From NCBI GenBank assembly GCA_040004035.1, contig JAMPLN010000003.1: 64,000 bases of DNA. One strand, given 5' to 3'. Shown piece after piece: positions 36,221 through 45,094 of the stretch (positions are counted from its first letter, which is position 1; each line of letters begins with the position of its first letter). Origin of the DNA: Microcoleus vaginatus_C. Lineage in GTDB: Bacteria; Cyanobacteriota; Cyanobacteriia; Cyanobacteriales; Microcoleaceae. The notes beneath the pieces were generated by a model, which saw nothing but the letters and a program-made list of their open reading frames with translations, was not told the origin of the DNA and did no database searches. The translations under genes and the position numbers were made by a program.

Positions 36221-36925
36221 ATGACCTTTTTCAACGCCTCCGAACCCCTAATCCGCTGCAAACAGGAACATCTCGACGTACAAGACATCGAGGGCCTGTT
36301 GCAACTCCGCTGGCAAATTGGAAATATTACTCTTTTCTCAGGACTTTATACCCGCATCGACCAAACTTTTCTGCTTTGGGGTTTGGTGACAGGGGGGATT
36401 TTTTTTACGGCTCAGTTTGTCCCCATCAGTTGGAGCTTTCAGGCGATTCTGTGGTCAAGTTTGACTCTAATTGGCACTGCGGCAATGGCCGTTTTGACTT
36501 TGTTTTGGGTAAGAGTCGAGCGAGTTAGCTGGATTCTTTACTCTTGGGCGATTTTGATGATAACTGGTTTGGTTCTGACCGATTGCAGTATTTTTGCCGG
36601 TTGGGGAGGTTTGTTGCTGCACCTTTGCGATTTGTGGTTGGGGTTGAGCGCGATCGGCTATTTGTTGACGGGATTAGGTTTGCGATCGCGCACTTTTCTC
36701 CTGATCGGACTAACTCATTTATTTAGCATCCCTCTATTAACTTTTGTTGCACCTTGGCAATATCTAACCACAGGAATAATTATGGCCGGCTGTTTGTTGT
36801 TATTGTCCGAATTGCAGTGGGATATGCGATCGCCGATCGACAATACTTTGCTAAGCGCAGAACAGAAAGAATTTAACAAAATTCAACAGCAACTGCGACA
36901 GAGTGGCGCGATTGTATCCAAATAA
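36221..36925 (+). CDS. Polytopic membrane protein, unknown function
   Basis: 234 residues with about six or seven hydrophobic helices (about residues 44-66, 72-92, 102-122, 126-148, 152-172, 176-198). A soluble N-terminus (FNASEPLIRCKQEHLDVQDI) and C-terminus (LSAEQKEFNKIQQQLRQSG) flank them. No transport or enzyme motif is visible. The overall look is of a conserved cyanobacterial membrane protein, but I cannot name a family. Preceded by a spacer holding an inverted segment (GCTCTGCCTGGG / CCCAGGCAGAGC, 36047-36137) that could be a hairpin repeat. Confidence 0.6.
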   Translation: MTFFNASEPLIRCKQEHLDVQDIEGLLQLRWQIGNITLFSGLYTRIDQTFLLWGLVTGGIFFTAQFVPISWSFQAILWSSLTLIGTAAMAVLTLFWVRVERVSWILYSWAILMITGLVLTDCSIFAGWGGLLLHLCDLWLGLSAIGYLLTGLGLRSRTFLLIGLTHLFSIPLLTFVAPWQYLTTGIIMAGCLLLLSELQWDMRSPIDNTLLSAEQKEFNKIQQQLRQSGAIVSK

Positions 36926-37378
36926 ATCACAAATGTAAAGAATTCTGTACAATAGCTAACACTTTCCACAAATCGTACACAATAGAAAGATACAGCATAA
37001 ATAAAAAACAAACTTTAACCAGAACAGGTGTTTTGCTGTTTTACCTGTGAATCGCCAACCTTAGGGGAACGGTGTCCGGGAGGCGACTGGCTAACAATGC
37101 TGTACTTGCGACCATAAAAGTTAATTCCGGTTGAGAGTAGTTGTTAAAACAAAAAAAGTGGTGCAGGGTTTTTACCGTTTCCCCTGCTTCGCAGTCTCTG
37201 AGGAGAGGCTAAACCCTCTACTAGAACAGCCCGACGAGATTGGCACAGGTTTTGACAGTTGCTCATACCGATTTATGAGTTCAGTGTTTAAGAAAATTGA
37301 GGAAATGCTCGCTCACGAGCATTGCAGGACTTAGGATTAAATAAGTCCTGCTTTAGTTTGGGAAATTTAAGTTCTGTT
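36926..37378. other. Gene-free spacer with possible structured RNA
   Basis: 453 bases. Two consecutive hairpins are visible: ACAGGT/ACCTGT (37024-37048) and TCGCC/GGCGA (37052-37086), enclosing a purine-rich loop with GGGGAACGG. A weakly supported reading frame at 37131-37334 begins with TTG and has no recognisable features. It may encode a small RNA; no known RNA family was recognised. Confidence 0.35.
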
Positions 37379-37825
37379 TTACTCTGACGTGCGTTTTCGC
37401 AATATTTCCCTTACTTCCATTAAAATCTGTCCCAACCTATTTTTGCCGCTGCCATCTTTACCGCAACCCCAATAGTAATCAACCGGAGAATTTTCGACTA
37501 TTTCCTCATCGCCAGTAGCGAGTAAAATTTCTCTAATTTCGGGATGAGTTTCAAATTTGCGGAGTACGGCTTTTCTCATGATATCATCTTTGACTTGTTC
37601 CCAATCTTTGCGGAGGGGACGAGAGCGATCGCGCCCCATTTTTGCGGCATCTTTCGGCGTTTTTGCTTGGCGAATTTGGTCGCAATGAGCCGTTTTGGGA
37701 AACTTTTGTGCTTGAAAATAATGCTCAGTAGTTGGCCAATATTCTCCGTCTAACTCGAATCCATGACTGGAAAAATTAGAAAAACAGCCGTATTCGCTGG
37801 CAGTGGTGTAGAAGTAGATAACCAT
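37379..37825 (-). CDS. NADAR family (YbiA-like) protein
   Basis: 148 residues, the usual family size. The N-terminus FYTTASEYGCFSNFSSHGFE, then WPTTEHYFQAQKF with the family-typical Glu-His, and the central 'KTPKDAAKMGRDRSRPLRKDW' are NADAR (DUF1768) signatures. The closing segment VDYYWGCGKDGSGKNRLGQI is also standard. E. coli YbiA is an N-glycosidase that hydrolyses reactive riboflavin intermediates; other NADAR proteins remove ADP-ribose from DNA or act near NAD-linked defence systems. With no partner gene here, the riboflavin-housekeeping role is the more likely. No signal peptide; cytoplasmic. Confidence 0.93.
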   Translation of the reverse strand: MVIYFYTTASEYGCFSNFSSHGFELDGEYWPTTEHYFQAQKFPKTAHCDQIRQAKTPKDAAKMGRDRSRPLRKDWEQVKDDIMRKAVLRKFETHPEIREILLATGDEEIVENSPVDYYWGCGKDGSGKNRLGQILMEVREILRKRTSE

Positions 37826-37873
37826 AAAGTCTGCGATTTCAATTTCGTTAATAATCTTGGTTGATCGTCAGCC

Positions 37874-38587
37874 TTACCTCTGTGGATTATTCACTATCTT
37901 CAACCGCAAATCAATATTTTCAAGATAGGAACCGATGTAAGATAGCAGGGCGTAGATGAATACTATCACCCCTACCATTTCCAAAATTTCCTCAACAGAA
38001 GCCAGCAGACCGTAGATCAAGTTTCGCTGACCTACCGCATCTGCATAATAGCCACAAACCATTTCCATGCCAAGTGCTCCACCGACATATATACTGCCTG
38101 CCAGTAAAAAGAAATCCCTTGTTTGCCGGGGTAAGTGCCGGAGAAACTTGAGATAAGCCAGCCCAGTAACCACAACAAAAATCGCCCCCGGAATTACCCA
38201 TATGAAGTAAAAAATTCCCCCTAAATCCAGTGCTTTTCGCAAGTCGTTAATAATTAATATTTCGTGCAAACTCAAAATTTCATCTAAAGAAAAAAATACA
38301 AAGATGAACCCCAGCGCTTTCCAGTACCCAAAATACCGATCGCCCTGCTTCTTCTTAGCACTAGCAATAATACCTAGCAAAATCGCGCAAAACAGCAAAG
38401 TAAATGAGGAGTACCAGGAAGGATAATTTATTTCTCTGTCTAAGTTAAACAAACTAATCCAGCGTTGTTGATAGTTGAAACCGTACCGCAGAACTTGTAC
38501 GATGCAACCAGCAACAGCAAAGAAGAGCACCCAAATGCTGAGAGAGAAAGCAACTCTCTTCGGCGAAACAGAAATCAGGAATTTCAT
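37874..38587 (-). CDS. Polytopic membrane protein, unknown function
   Basis: 237 residues from the second Met of a MetMet pair. About six membrane helices lie at residues 13-33, 58-78, 90-108, 125-146, 158-180 and 188-222. Conserved-looking polar positions lie at the membrane: FFSLDEILSLHE after the third helix and ASVEEILEMVG in the last pair, both acidic and repeated in style, which might bind metal. I do not recognise the family. It lies 48 bases upstream of the NADAR gene on the same strand. It diverges from the dipeptide-epimerase gene. Confidence 0.55.
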   Translation of the reverse strand: MKFLISVSPKRVAFSLSIWVLFFAVAGCIVQVLRYGFNYQQRWISLFNLDREINYPSWYSSFTLLFCAILLGIIASAKKKQGDRYFGYWKALGFIFVFFSLDEILSLHEILIINDLRKALDLGGIFYFIWVIPGAIFVVVTGLAYLKFLRHLPRQTRDFFLLAGSIYVGGALGMEMVCGYYADAVGQRNLIYGLLASVEEILEMVGVIVFIYALLSYIGSYLENIDLRLKIVNNPQR

Positions 38588-38708
38588 CAAGTTTTTGATA
38601 AACTAGAACAAGGAAAATCAAACTATAAAGTAAAAAGTAAAAAATGGCAATAGCGGCGCAATCCGCCACCTCGGATTTTTATCTACAAAAAATAACCAAT
38701 CACTGACA

Positions 38709-39779
38709 ATGCACGTTCAAATTGAAACTTTCACTGTCCGCAAGCGGTTTGCGCTTACCATCAGCCGCGGTACAACAGCCCAAAGTACCAATTTATGGGT
38801 AAAATTAGCACACGAAGGAATCGAAGGCTGGGGAGAAGCATCGCCCTTTTCCACAGGTTCTCGGCCCCAAACTACCGAAATTCTGCTAGCTGCATTGCAG
38901 GAAGTTGCACCGCTGCTAGAAAAGTTGACTCCCTTCGATTGCCAAAAAATCGAACAAGTATTAACAGAGGTCAACTTACCCTCAGCCGCCCGCGCCGGCA
39001 TCGACATGGCAATGCACGACTGGCTGGGCAAAAAAGCAGGCTTGCCGCTGTGGAAAATGTGGGGATTAGATCGATCGCGCATCGTCCCCACCTCCGTCAC
39101 AATCGGCATTAATTCGCCCTCTGGTGCAAGAGAAAGAGTGCGCGATTGGTTTGGCAAAGATCCAGCAGGTATCAAATACCGCGCCGTCAAGGTCAAATTA
39201 GGAAATCCCGCAGGAATAGAAGCCGACCAAGCTATGTTAATAGCAGTGGTAGACGAAGCACCCCCTAACCTTAAAATCAGTGTAGATGCTAACGGCGGTT
39301 GGAGTTTAAAAGATGCTGCGGAGATGTGTCACTGGCTAGAAAAATATAAGATAAATTATGTCGAACAGCCGCTTTCACCCGTCGCCGATATGGATGAATT
39401 CTCAGAACTGTACCGTCAATCGCCCTTGCCAATTTTTGCTGATGAAAGTTGCTTTAATAGTTCCGATATACCCAAGTTAGCGCACTGCGTCCACGGCATC
39501 AATATCAAAATGATGAAGTCAGGGGGATTGACCGAAGCAATGCGGATGATTCACACAGCAAAAGCCTGCAATTTGCAAGTAATGTTCGGCTGCTATTCAG
39601 ATAGCGCGATCGCAAATACAGCAGCAGCACAACTTTCACCGCTAGCTGACTATTTGGATTTGGACAGTCACTTAAATTTATTAGACGATCCTTTCACCGG
39701 TGCGATCGTCGAAAATGGGTGTTTGCTGCCAAACGAGCGATCGGGATTGGGAGTGCGGCGAGTTGAGATTGTAGAATAG
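38709..39779 (+). CDS. Enolase-superfamily epimerase (dipeptide epimerase / DgcA-like)
   Basis: 356 residues, muconate-lactonizing subgroup of the enolase superfamily. The N-terminal capping domain is followed by a TIM barrel with the catalytic K-x-K motif (RAVKVKLG, about residues 158-165), metal ligands Asp in SVDANGGW, Glu in YVEQPLSP and Asp in FADESCF, and Lys in INIKMMKSGG. These residues fit L-Ala-D/L-Glu dipeptide epimerases, which recycle peptidoglycan peptides. The same family includes DgcA, an N-acetyl-D-glutamate racemase, usually encoded beside a DUF1611 (DgcN) gene, as here (next gene on the same strand). That context raises D-glutamate metabolism as an equally good call. All catalytic residues appear intact. 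Confidence 0.85.
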   Translation: MHVQIETFTVRKRFALTISRGTTAQSTNLWVKLAHEGIEGWGEASPFSTGSRPQTTEILLAALQEVAPLLEKLTPFDCQKIEQVLTEVNLPSAARAGIDMAMHDWLGKKAGLPLWKMWGLDRSRIVPTSVTIGINSPSGARERVRDWFGKDPAGIKYRAVKVKLGNPAGIEADQAMLIAVVDEAPPNLKISVDANGGWSLKDAAEMCHWLEKYKINYVEQPLSPVADMDEFSELYRQSPLPIFADESCFNSSDIPKLAHCVHGINIKMMKSGGLTEAMRMIHTAKACNLQVMFGCYSDSAIANTAAAQLSPLADYLDLDSHLNLLDDPFTGAIVENGCLLPNERSGLGVRRVEIVE

Positions 39780-39937
39780 AAGTAAGTAGGTAGCCGCCAA
39801 TAAACTTTACCATGTAACAGAAAATCAAGCTAGCATAAACTTTGCGATTGCTTTCCGTCGGCTCGCGAAAGCTAAAGTTTCACTCACTGCGTCTAGGGCT
39901 TATATACTTTCTAGCTTCATCTACTTACAGTGAACCA

Positions 39938-40987
39938 ATGACTAAAAACTATCCCATCAAAAATGGCAAAGTTGCTATCTTGCTGCACGAGGGAATTCTC
40001 GGCCCTTCCGGGAAAACAGGTTTAGCATTTTTGCGCTACAGCGAAGCACAAATTGTAGCAGTAATAGACCGCCAATGTGTAGGACAATCTTTACCTGAAT
40101 TAACGGGCATTCCTCAACAAGTACCGATTGTTGCTTCCGTTGCAGAAGCACTGCAATTTGCGCCGGATATTCTGTTAATTGGTATCGCTCCTTCCGGCGG
40201 TATTTTGCCTGCGGAATGGCTGCCAGAAATTAATCAAGCGGTAGCAGCAGGTTTGTCTGTTGTCAACGGTTTGCACGCTAAACTAGCACCTTTGATAACA
40301 GTTCCTTTAACCGAAAATCAATGGATTTGGGACGTGCGTCAGGAACCGAAATCTGTCGGTGCGATCGCCTCTGCCGCCGCTGCTAAATTAAGTTGTCGCC
40401 GCGTGTTAACCGTCGGCACAGATATGAGTGTTGGCAAAATGTCAACCAGTCTGGAACTCAATCGCACTTGCTTGCAGCGGGGTTTGCGTTCCAAATTTTT
40501 GGCAACCGGACAAACGGGTTTAATGATCGGAAATGAAGGCATTCCTTTGGATGCAGTGCGAGTTGATTTCGCCGCTGGTGCAGTCGAACAAATGGTGATA
40601 AAATTGGGTTCTGAATGCGATATTCTGCACGTAGAAGGGCAAGGTTCGCTATTGCATCCGGGTTCGACGGCGACTCTGCCGCTGTTGCGGGGTTCGCAGC
40701 CAACTCACTTGATTTTAGCCCACCGAGCCGGACAAACTAGCATTCGCAATCACCCGCACGTATCGATTCCCAGGTTATCAAAAGTGGTCGGATTGTACGA
40801 AATGGTTGCCGCTGCTGCGGGTGCTTTTTCAGGAGGAAAAGTGAGTGCGATCGCCCTCAACACTCATCACTTAAATGAGGCAGATGCGCTGTTAGCAATA
40901 GCTGAAGTTCAAGCAGAAACGGGATTGCCTTGTACCGATGCGGTAAGGTTTGGCGCGGAGGTGTTGTTGGAGGCGATCAACAGTTGA
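39938..40987 (+). CDS. DUF1611 / DgcN-like protein
   Basis: 349 residues from ATG 39938; a longer frame from a TTG adds 32 residues of unlikely composition and is rejected. The N-terminal 130 residues form a Rossmann-like domain ('VAILLHEGILGPSGKTGLAF', LIGIAPSGG). The C-terminal domain has a P-loop variant GTDMSVGKMSTSLEL, then VEGQGSLLHPG and 'LILAHRAGQTSIRNHP', all DUF1611 hallmarks. DgcN of this family is reported to acetylate D-glutamate, with DgcA racemising the product. Its position 158 bases after the epimerase gene supports the pairing. Whether the pair degrades D-glutamate or handles cell-wall peptides in this organism is inference. Confidence 0.82.
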   Translation: MTKNYPIKNGKVAILLHEGILGPSGKTGLAFLRYSEAQIVAVIDRQCVGQSLPELTGIPQQVPIVASVAEALQFAPDILLIGIAPSGGILPAEWLPEINQAVAAGLSVVNGLHAKLAPLITVPLTENQWIWDVRQEPKSVGAIASAAAAKLSCRRVLTVGTDMSVGKMSTSLELNRTCLQRGLRSKFLATGQTGLMIGNEGIPLDAVRVDFAAGAVEQMVIKLGSECDILHVEGQGSLLHPGSTATLPLLRGSQPTHLILAHRAGQTSIRNHPHVSIPRLSKVVGLYEMVAAAAGAFSGGKVSAIALNTHHLNEADALLAIAEVQAETGLPCTDAVRFGAEVLLEAINS

Positions 40988-41030
40988 TCTGCTACAATCA
41001 ACACCAACCAGCAAATACCTACATAAAACT

Positions 41031-41660
41031 ATGACACAAAGCATTCAAGCAAAAACACTGACCCTGCACGATGTCAAAACAAAATTTAACTTCCAACTTT
41101 GTGAAGACGAGCAATTCTTCCGGGAGTGGATTGACGATTTACCAGAAATTACTGATGAAGAAAAGCGATATCTAGACAAAGTAAAGGCTGGCTATATTAA
41201 CAGTGCCGACCACTCTATGATAGAAGATACCGTGAAAATGGTGGTACTTGCTCCATTGCTTTTTTTAGCAGATTTATACCTAAATCCATTTCACATAGAA
41301 GCAGAAAAATCGGTGGAACTTGTCACCGTGGATGAAGGTATACTTGTTAGAGGAAGTATTGATGTTCTGCTTTTAATTGAATCTTTTTGGGTTGTTGCGA
41401 TCGAAGCGAAGCGAGCACAATATTCCGTTGAAGCTGGGCTTCCTCAGTTACTATTTTATATGCTGAATGACCCCAGCCCCGAACCAGTAACATTTGGGCT
41501 TCTGACGAATGGTAGCAGCTTTCGATTTATCAAAATGACCAAACGAGACACACCGCAGTATGCCGTCTCTAAACTTTTCGATATTGCGAATCCCGGAAAT
41601 GAACTTTACGAAGTTTTTCGCATTTTGAAGCGGCTAGGTGGTATAATTTCTAGTGATTGA
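41031..41660 (+). CDS. Restriction-type nuclease domain protein (HsdR N-terminal-like), orphan
   Basis: 209 residues from ATG at 41031; the upstream in-frame extension is dismissed because it overlaps the DgcN stop and is Arg/Cys-rich. The core has a PD-(D/E)xK layout: 'VRGSIDVLLLIESFWVVAIE' with the catalytic Asp, then IEAKR and a GLPQLLFYML helix. It resembles the nuclease part of type I restriction HsdR subunits. No methylase, specificity subunit or helicase is adjacent, so it is not a complete restriction system. Solitary proteins like this are frequent in cyanobacteria, of unknown role. Confidence 0.65.
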   Translation: MTQSIQAKTLTLHDVKTKFNFQLCEDEQFFREWIDDLPEITDEEKRYLDKVKAGYINSADHSMIEDTVKMVVLAPLLFLADLYLNPFHIEAEKSVELVTVDEGILVRGSIDVLLLIESFWVVAIEAKRAQYSVEAGLPQLLFYMLNDPSPEPVTFGLLTNGSSFRFIKMTKRDTPQYAVSKLFDIANPGNELYEVFRILKRLGGIISSD

Positions 41661-41716
41661 AGTTATACTTAAATGCACCCTCTGGAACTCGACCCGGAAA
41701 ATAAGAATAAATTTAC

Positions 41717-41845
41717 TAAGTAGGTAAGCGGGATTAAACCGAGCTATGTAACAATATATCAACAGGGCTAACTTAGCCACGCTTAGCGAATTTGGATACT
41801 TTACAAGTCTTAACATAATTGTGTTTTACAGCGCTTACCTACTTA
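41717..41845. mobile_element. MITE-like element, copy 1 (129 bp)
   Basis: Terminal inverted repeats of 14 bases (TAAGTAGGTAAGCG at 41717 and its complement ending at 41845), with TA at each end as in Tc1/mariner/IS630-type targets. No coding capacity. A second copy of identical length lies at 43557-43685 in the same orientation, differing at about eight positions. It ends 26 bases before the amidase ATG and may supply its promoter region. Confidence 0.85.
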
Positions 41846-41871
41846 GGTATTGATAACAAGAGTTAATTATA

Positions 41872-43251
41872 ATGAATGATTTAGTTTATTTAACTGCTCA
41901 TCAATTAGCAAAAGCAATCCGCATTCGTCAAGTCTCTTCAACAGAAGTAATAGAAGCTTATTTGAGTCAGATTGCTCAATACAACCCAGCACTAAATGCG
42001 ATTGTGACTCTGGATGCGGAAAATGCGATCGCGCAGTCCAAAGTAGCAGATCGAGCATTAGCTCAAGGAGAAAATTGGGGGCCCTTACATGGAGTACCCG
42101 TAACTATCAAAGACACCCTCGAAACCAAAGGATTAGGCACAACCAGCAGTTATCAACCCTTAGCTAATTATGTCCCAAAGCAAGATGCTACCGTCGTCGC
42201 TCGACTGCGTGCTGCTGGAGCAATTATTTTGGGCAAGACGAATACACCACAACTAGCTGGTAACTTTCAGACCAACAGTCCTCTGTTTGGTAGAACAAAC
42301 AACCCCTGGAACCATGAATATACGCCAGGCGGCAGCACTGGGGGTGGAGCGAGTGCTATAGCTGCGGGGTTATCCCCTCTTGAACTTGGTAGTGATATTG
42401 GTGGGTCAATCCGCGTTCCCTCTCACTTCTGTGGCATTTTCGGCTTGAAACCAACCCAGAATCGCGTCTCAACATTTGGACATATTCCAGAATTACCAGG
42501 AACACCTAAAACTATCCACCACTTACAAACAATAGGGCCTCTTGCCCGCTCTGTAGAAGACTTGCGATTGTGCCTGTCACTGATTCAAGATCCAGACCCC
42601 CGCCAGCCAGAAGTAATACCGATATCCAAACAAGTTAACCCAGCAACCACGCTACAATCGTACCGCTACGCTTGGACAGAAGGTTTTGGTGAGATTCCAG
42701 CCACAGCTCAAACCAAAGCTGCTCTAGAGAAATTAGCATCATCCCTGACAGATATAGGATGCTGTGTAGAGCAACACAACGAGCCGCCAAATTTTGATAG
42801 CAATGCGGTACGTGAGACTTACTTCAATATTTATAAATTTGAATTGGGTTTATCCCAGCCAAACCTGACGCAGATTCAACAGCAACAACGATATGTCACC
42901 GCCCTCATTGAGCGCGATATTCTGATTGCTAATATCGAAAGTTTCTTATCTAATTGGGATGTTTGGCTGTGTCCAGTGGTGCCAGTGCCTGCTTTCACCC
43001 ACCGTCAGCCAGGAGAACCCATTGAGGTGGAGGGTCGCGAATTCTCTTATTGGACAACAATAGGTGCTTACGTAACAATTTTCAATTTAACTGGCAACCC
43101 TGCCGTAGTGCTGCCCTTTACCCAGTCAAAAGAAGGACTACCCATCGGCGTGCAAGTGGTGGGACGGCGTGGAAGCGATCTGAAACTGCTAGAGATTGCG
43201 GAAAAATTAACTCAAGTAACTGGTTTTTTTCAACGCCCGCCTGGGTATTAG
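41872..43251 (+). CDS. Amidase signature family hydrolase
   Basis: 459 residues. The Ser-cisSer-Lys triad is complete: Lys in GVPVTIKDTLETKG (about residue 80), cis-Ser in 'PGGSTGGGASAIAAG' and the nucleophile Ser in GSDIGGSIRVPSHFCGIFGLK (about 155-185). The rest matches the amidase fold with KPTQNRVSTFG and the C-terminal 'NLTGNPAVVLPF'. The protein could hydrolyse small amides or be a GatA-like enzyme. The lack of gatB or gatC nearby and the single-gene setting favour a stand-alone amidase; the substrate is not evident. The gene sits precisely between two copies of a 129-bp MITE, which suggests that it may have moved or been captured together with them. Confidence 0.88.
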   Translation: MNDLVYLTAHQLAKAIRIRQVSSTEVIEAYLSQIAQYNPALNAIVTLDAENAIAQSKVADRALAQGENWGPLHGVPVTIKDTLETKGLGTTSSYQPLANYVPKQDATVVARLRAAGAIILGKTNTPQLAGNFQTNSPLFGRTNNPWNHEYTPGGSTGGGASAIAAGLSPLELGSDIGGSIRVPSHFCGIFGLKPTQNRVSTFGHIPELPGTPKTIHHLQTIGPLARSVEDLRLCLSLIQDPDPRQPEVIPISKQVNPATTLQSYRYAWTEGFGEIPATAQTKAALEKLASSLTDIGCCVEQHNEPPNFDSNAVRETYFNIYKFELGLSQPNLTQIQQQQRYVTALIERDILIANIESFLSNWDVWLCPVVPVPAFTHRQPGEPIEVEGREFSYWTTIGAYVTIFNLTGNPAVVLPFTQSKEGLPIGVQVVGRRGSDLKLLEIAEKLTQVTGFFQRPPGY

Positions 43252-43556
43252 AAATGTCATTTGTCATTGGTGTCGGGCATCTGACTGCGGGAGCAATGAC
43301 CAAGAGCCATCGGCGTTGTCCCAGCCCATAAAGATTACTCTGTACCCTACGGTATAGCTTGAAAAAAGCCTGACGGTAGTTAACCCTCTTTTGTCACTTT
43401 CGGCAGAAAATAATCTGGGATGGTTATAGCGTAAGACTTTTACCAAAAACTTTGATTTCAGCCATTCTGTTAGAAAATAAATGCTCAAATCCTTAATATA
43501 TCTACAGTTGAAACTTTGGTTCTCATTTTTAATTTCCCAGAGTGACAAAAGAGGGT
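43252..43556. other. Spacer between amidase and MITE copy 2
   Basis: 305 bases; no supported gene. It contains GAGGGTTAA twice (near 43383 in reverse and at 43551), so the sequences at the spacer edges are partly mirrored. Nothing else was recognised. Confidence 0.35.
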
Positions 43557-43685
43557 TAAGTAGGCAAGCGGGATTAAACCGAGCTATGTAACAATATGTC
43601 AACAGGGCTAACTTAGCCAGGCTTAGGGCATTTGGATACTTTACAATCCTTAACATAATTGTGTTTTACAGCGCCTACCTACTTA
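43557..43685. mobile_element. MITE-like element, copy 2 (129 bp)
   Basis: Second copy of the element at 41717, same length and orientation, about 94 percent identical by eye. Left end TAAGTAGGCAAGCG, right end GCGCCTACCTACTTA. Ends 22 bases before the GNAT gene ATG, the same relation to its downstream gene as copy 1 has to the amidase. Confidence 0.85.
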
Positions 43686-43707
43686 AAGCTAATTTTATGG
43701 AATCATA

Positions 43708-44178
43708 ATGAATGAAAGTTTTTTTTCGTTGCCGTCTGAATGCGCCATCCGCCCGGCATCCGCTCAAGACATCAAATCAATTAGAATGTTAGTGTGGAGC
43801 GCCCGACTCGATCCAACTCAGTTGCGCTGGGAGCAATTCTGGGTCATCGAATGCGAGGGAAAATTGGCAGCTTGCGGACAGTTGCGGAACTTTGCGGGCG
43901 CGCAAGAATTGGGCAGTTTGGTGGTGGCGAAAGATTGGCGCGATCGAGGTTTGGGAAGCTACCTCACAAAATATTTAATTCAACAAGCTACAGAACCGCT
44001 ATATTTAGAATGTTTGGGAAAGCGACTCGCATCATTTTATACTCGCTTTGGCTTCGTAGAAGTTTCCGTACAAGAATTGCCGCAGTCCCTTAAATTCAAG
44101 TTCGGTTTGTCTCAATTAGCTAAAACTTTATTCAAAATTCCTGTAACAATTATGCAGTATCAAGCAGGTTGTCTATAA
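43708..44178 (+). CDS. GNAT family N-acetyltransferase
   Basis: 156 residues, standard for GNAT enzymes, which transfer an acetyl group from acetyl-CoA to an amine. The N-terminus IRPASAQDIKSIRMLVWSAR is a typical GNAT start. The acetyl-CoA binding loop is WRDRGLGSYLTKYLIQQA (about residues 76-93), matching R/Q-x-x-G-x-G/A. ASFYTRFGFVEVSV gives the Tyr-containing motif B. The C-terminus is extended by about 30 residues. The acceptor substrate is unknown. The start is placed at the ATG following the second MITE. Confidence 0.88.
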   Translation: MNESFFSLPSECAIRPASAQDIKSIRMLVWSARLDPTQLRWEQFWVIECEGKLAACGQLRNFAGAQELGSLVVAKDWRDRGLGSYLTKYLIQQATEPLYLECLGKRLASFYTRFGFVEVSVQELPQSLKFKFGLSQLAKTLFKIPVTIMQYQAGCL

Positions 44179-45094
44179 TTATGACTTTTATGAATTTAAG
44201 ATTCTGAATTTATGAATGGATTTTAAGTTCGACCTGTTCAATAATTGGATAACAGGGTGCGATCGAGCTGCATCAATCAAAAACTCCTACCGCCTCCTGA
44301 TATCTGCGTAAGTCTCGATCGCCTATTTTCTATGCCTAAATAGGTAGGTACAAATCAATATCGCATGGGGAGGGTGGGTGAGTTGCCAAGTTTACTTGCT
44401 TATATCATTGATCCGCTTACGGGCCCCTAATGGCGCACTGGGTGTCAGAAACCGGGTTTTTAGGGGTTTGGTGCGTAAGTTACGGACTAGATATTTATGG
44501 ATATTCCGGATTGGGCGATCGAGAATGCGTAAGTTCATAATTCACTGTTCGCGGTAGTCCAGTTGGCTAAATTGGTACAGCTACAAGGGTGATATGTAGG
44601 CAGAAACCTTTGCAAAATCGTTGTTTGCAGGTGGAAAAGTGTCATGTGCCAGTACCAGACTCGGAAAGTGGACTGGCGATCGCACCAAAGATATTCGACT
44701 CCTGGCAAATTAGTAAGTGTAAAGCAAGTGAGTCAAAACCCAATCAAAACATAAAACCCAAAAATAAAACATTTTCACAGCAGCAGTAATGCGGAATCAG
44801 ACAATCTCTAATGTAGCTAACCACATCTACCCTTAAGGTAAATCCCACCAACTACTCAACCATGAAATCCTTAATTCAATACCTCGGAATTACTGGATTT
44901 TGACTCCCCGCAACCGCTTCTCAAATCCCCTCAACATTTCAAAAATTCTTTGCCTTTTATCCTGATAAACCCACGGAAGGCAGGAACAATGAAATATCAA
45001 GGCAATCAATCTTAACCGAGGAAATGCAGCCTCTCAAATAGCATAAACACACAATTACACATCCATATATTTTAACACCACAGGAGTAAATATC
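44179..45094. other. Long gene-poor spacer
   Basis: About 915 bases. It holds a partial copy of the AGAAACCGGGTTTTTAG repeat (near 44447), a short GTAGTCCAGTTGGCTAAATT segment with weak tRNA flavour but no foldable tRNA, and from about 45001 the duplicated leader of the NfeD-like genes. The open frame at 44589-44789 has no ribosome site or family and is not called. Confidence 0.4.

Noticed and set aside
37131..37334. Possible 67-residue protein
   Set aside because: TTG start, no ribosome site, composition like translated spacer; left within the gene-free spacer.
44540..44600. tRNA-like segment GTAGTCCAGTTGGCTAAATT
   Set aside because: The D-arm-like text is not followed by anticodon and T arms that fold; no T-loop consensus.
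44589..44789. 66-codon open frame
   Set aside because: TTG/ATG context poor and no motif; lysine- and glutamine-rich low-complexity tail typical of chance reading.
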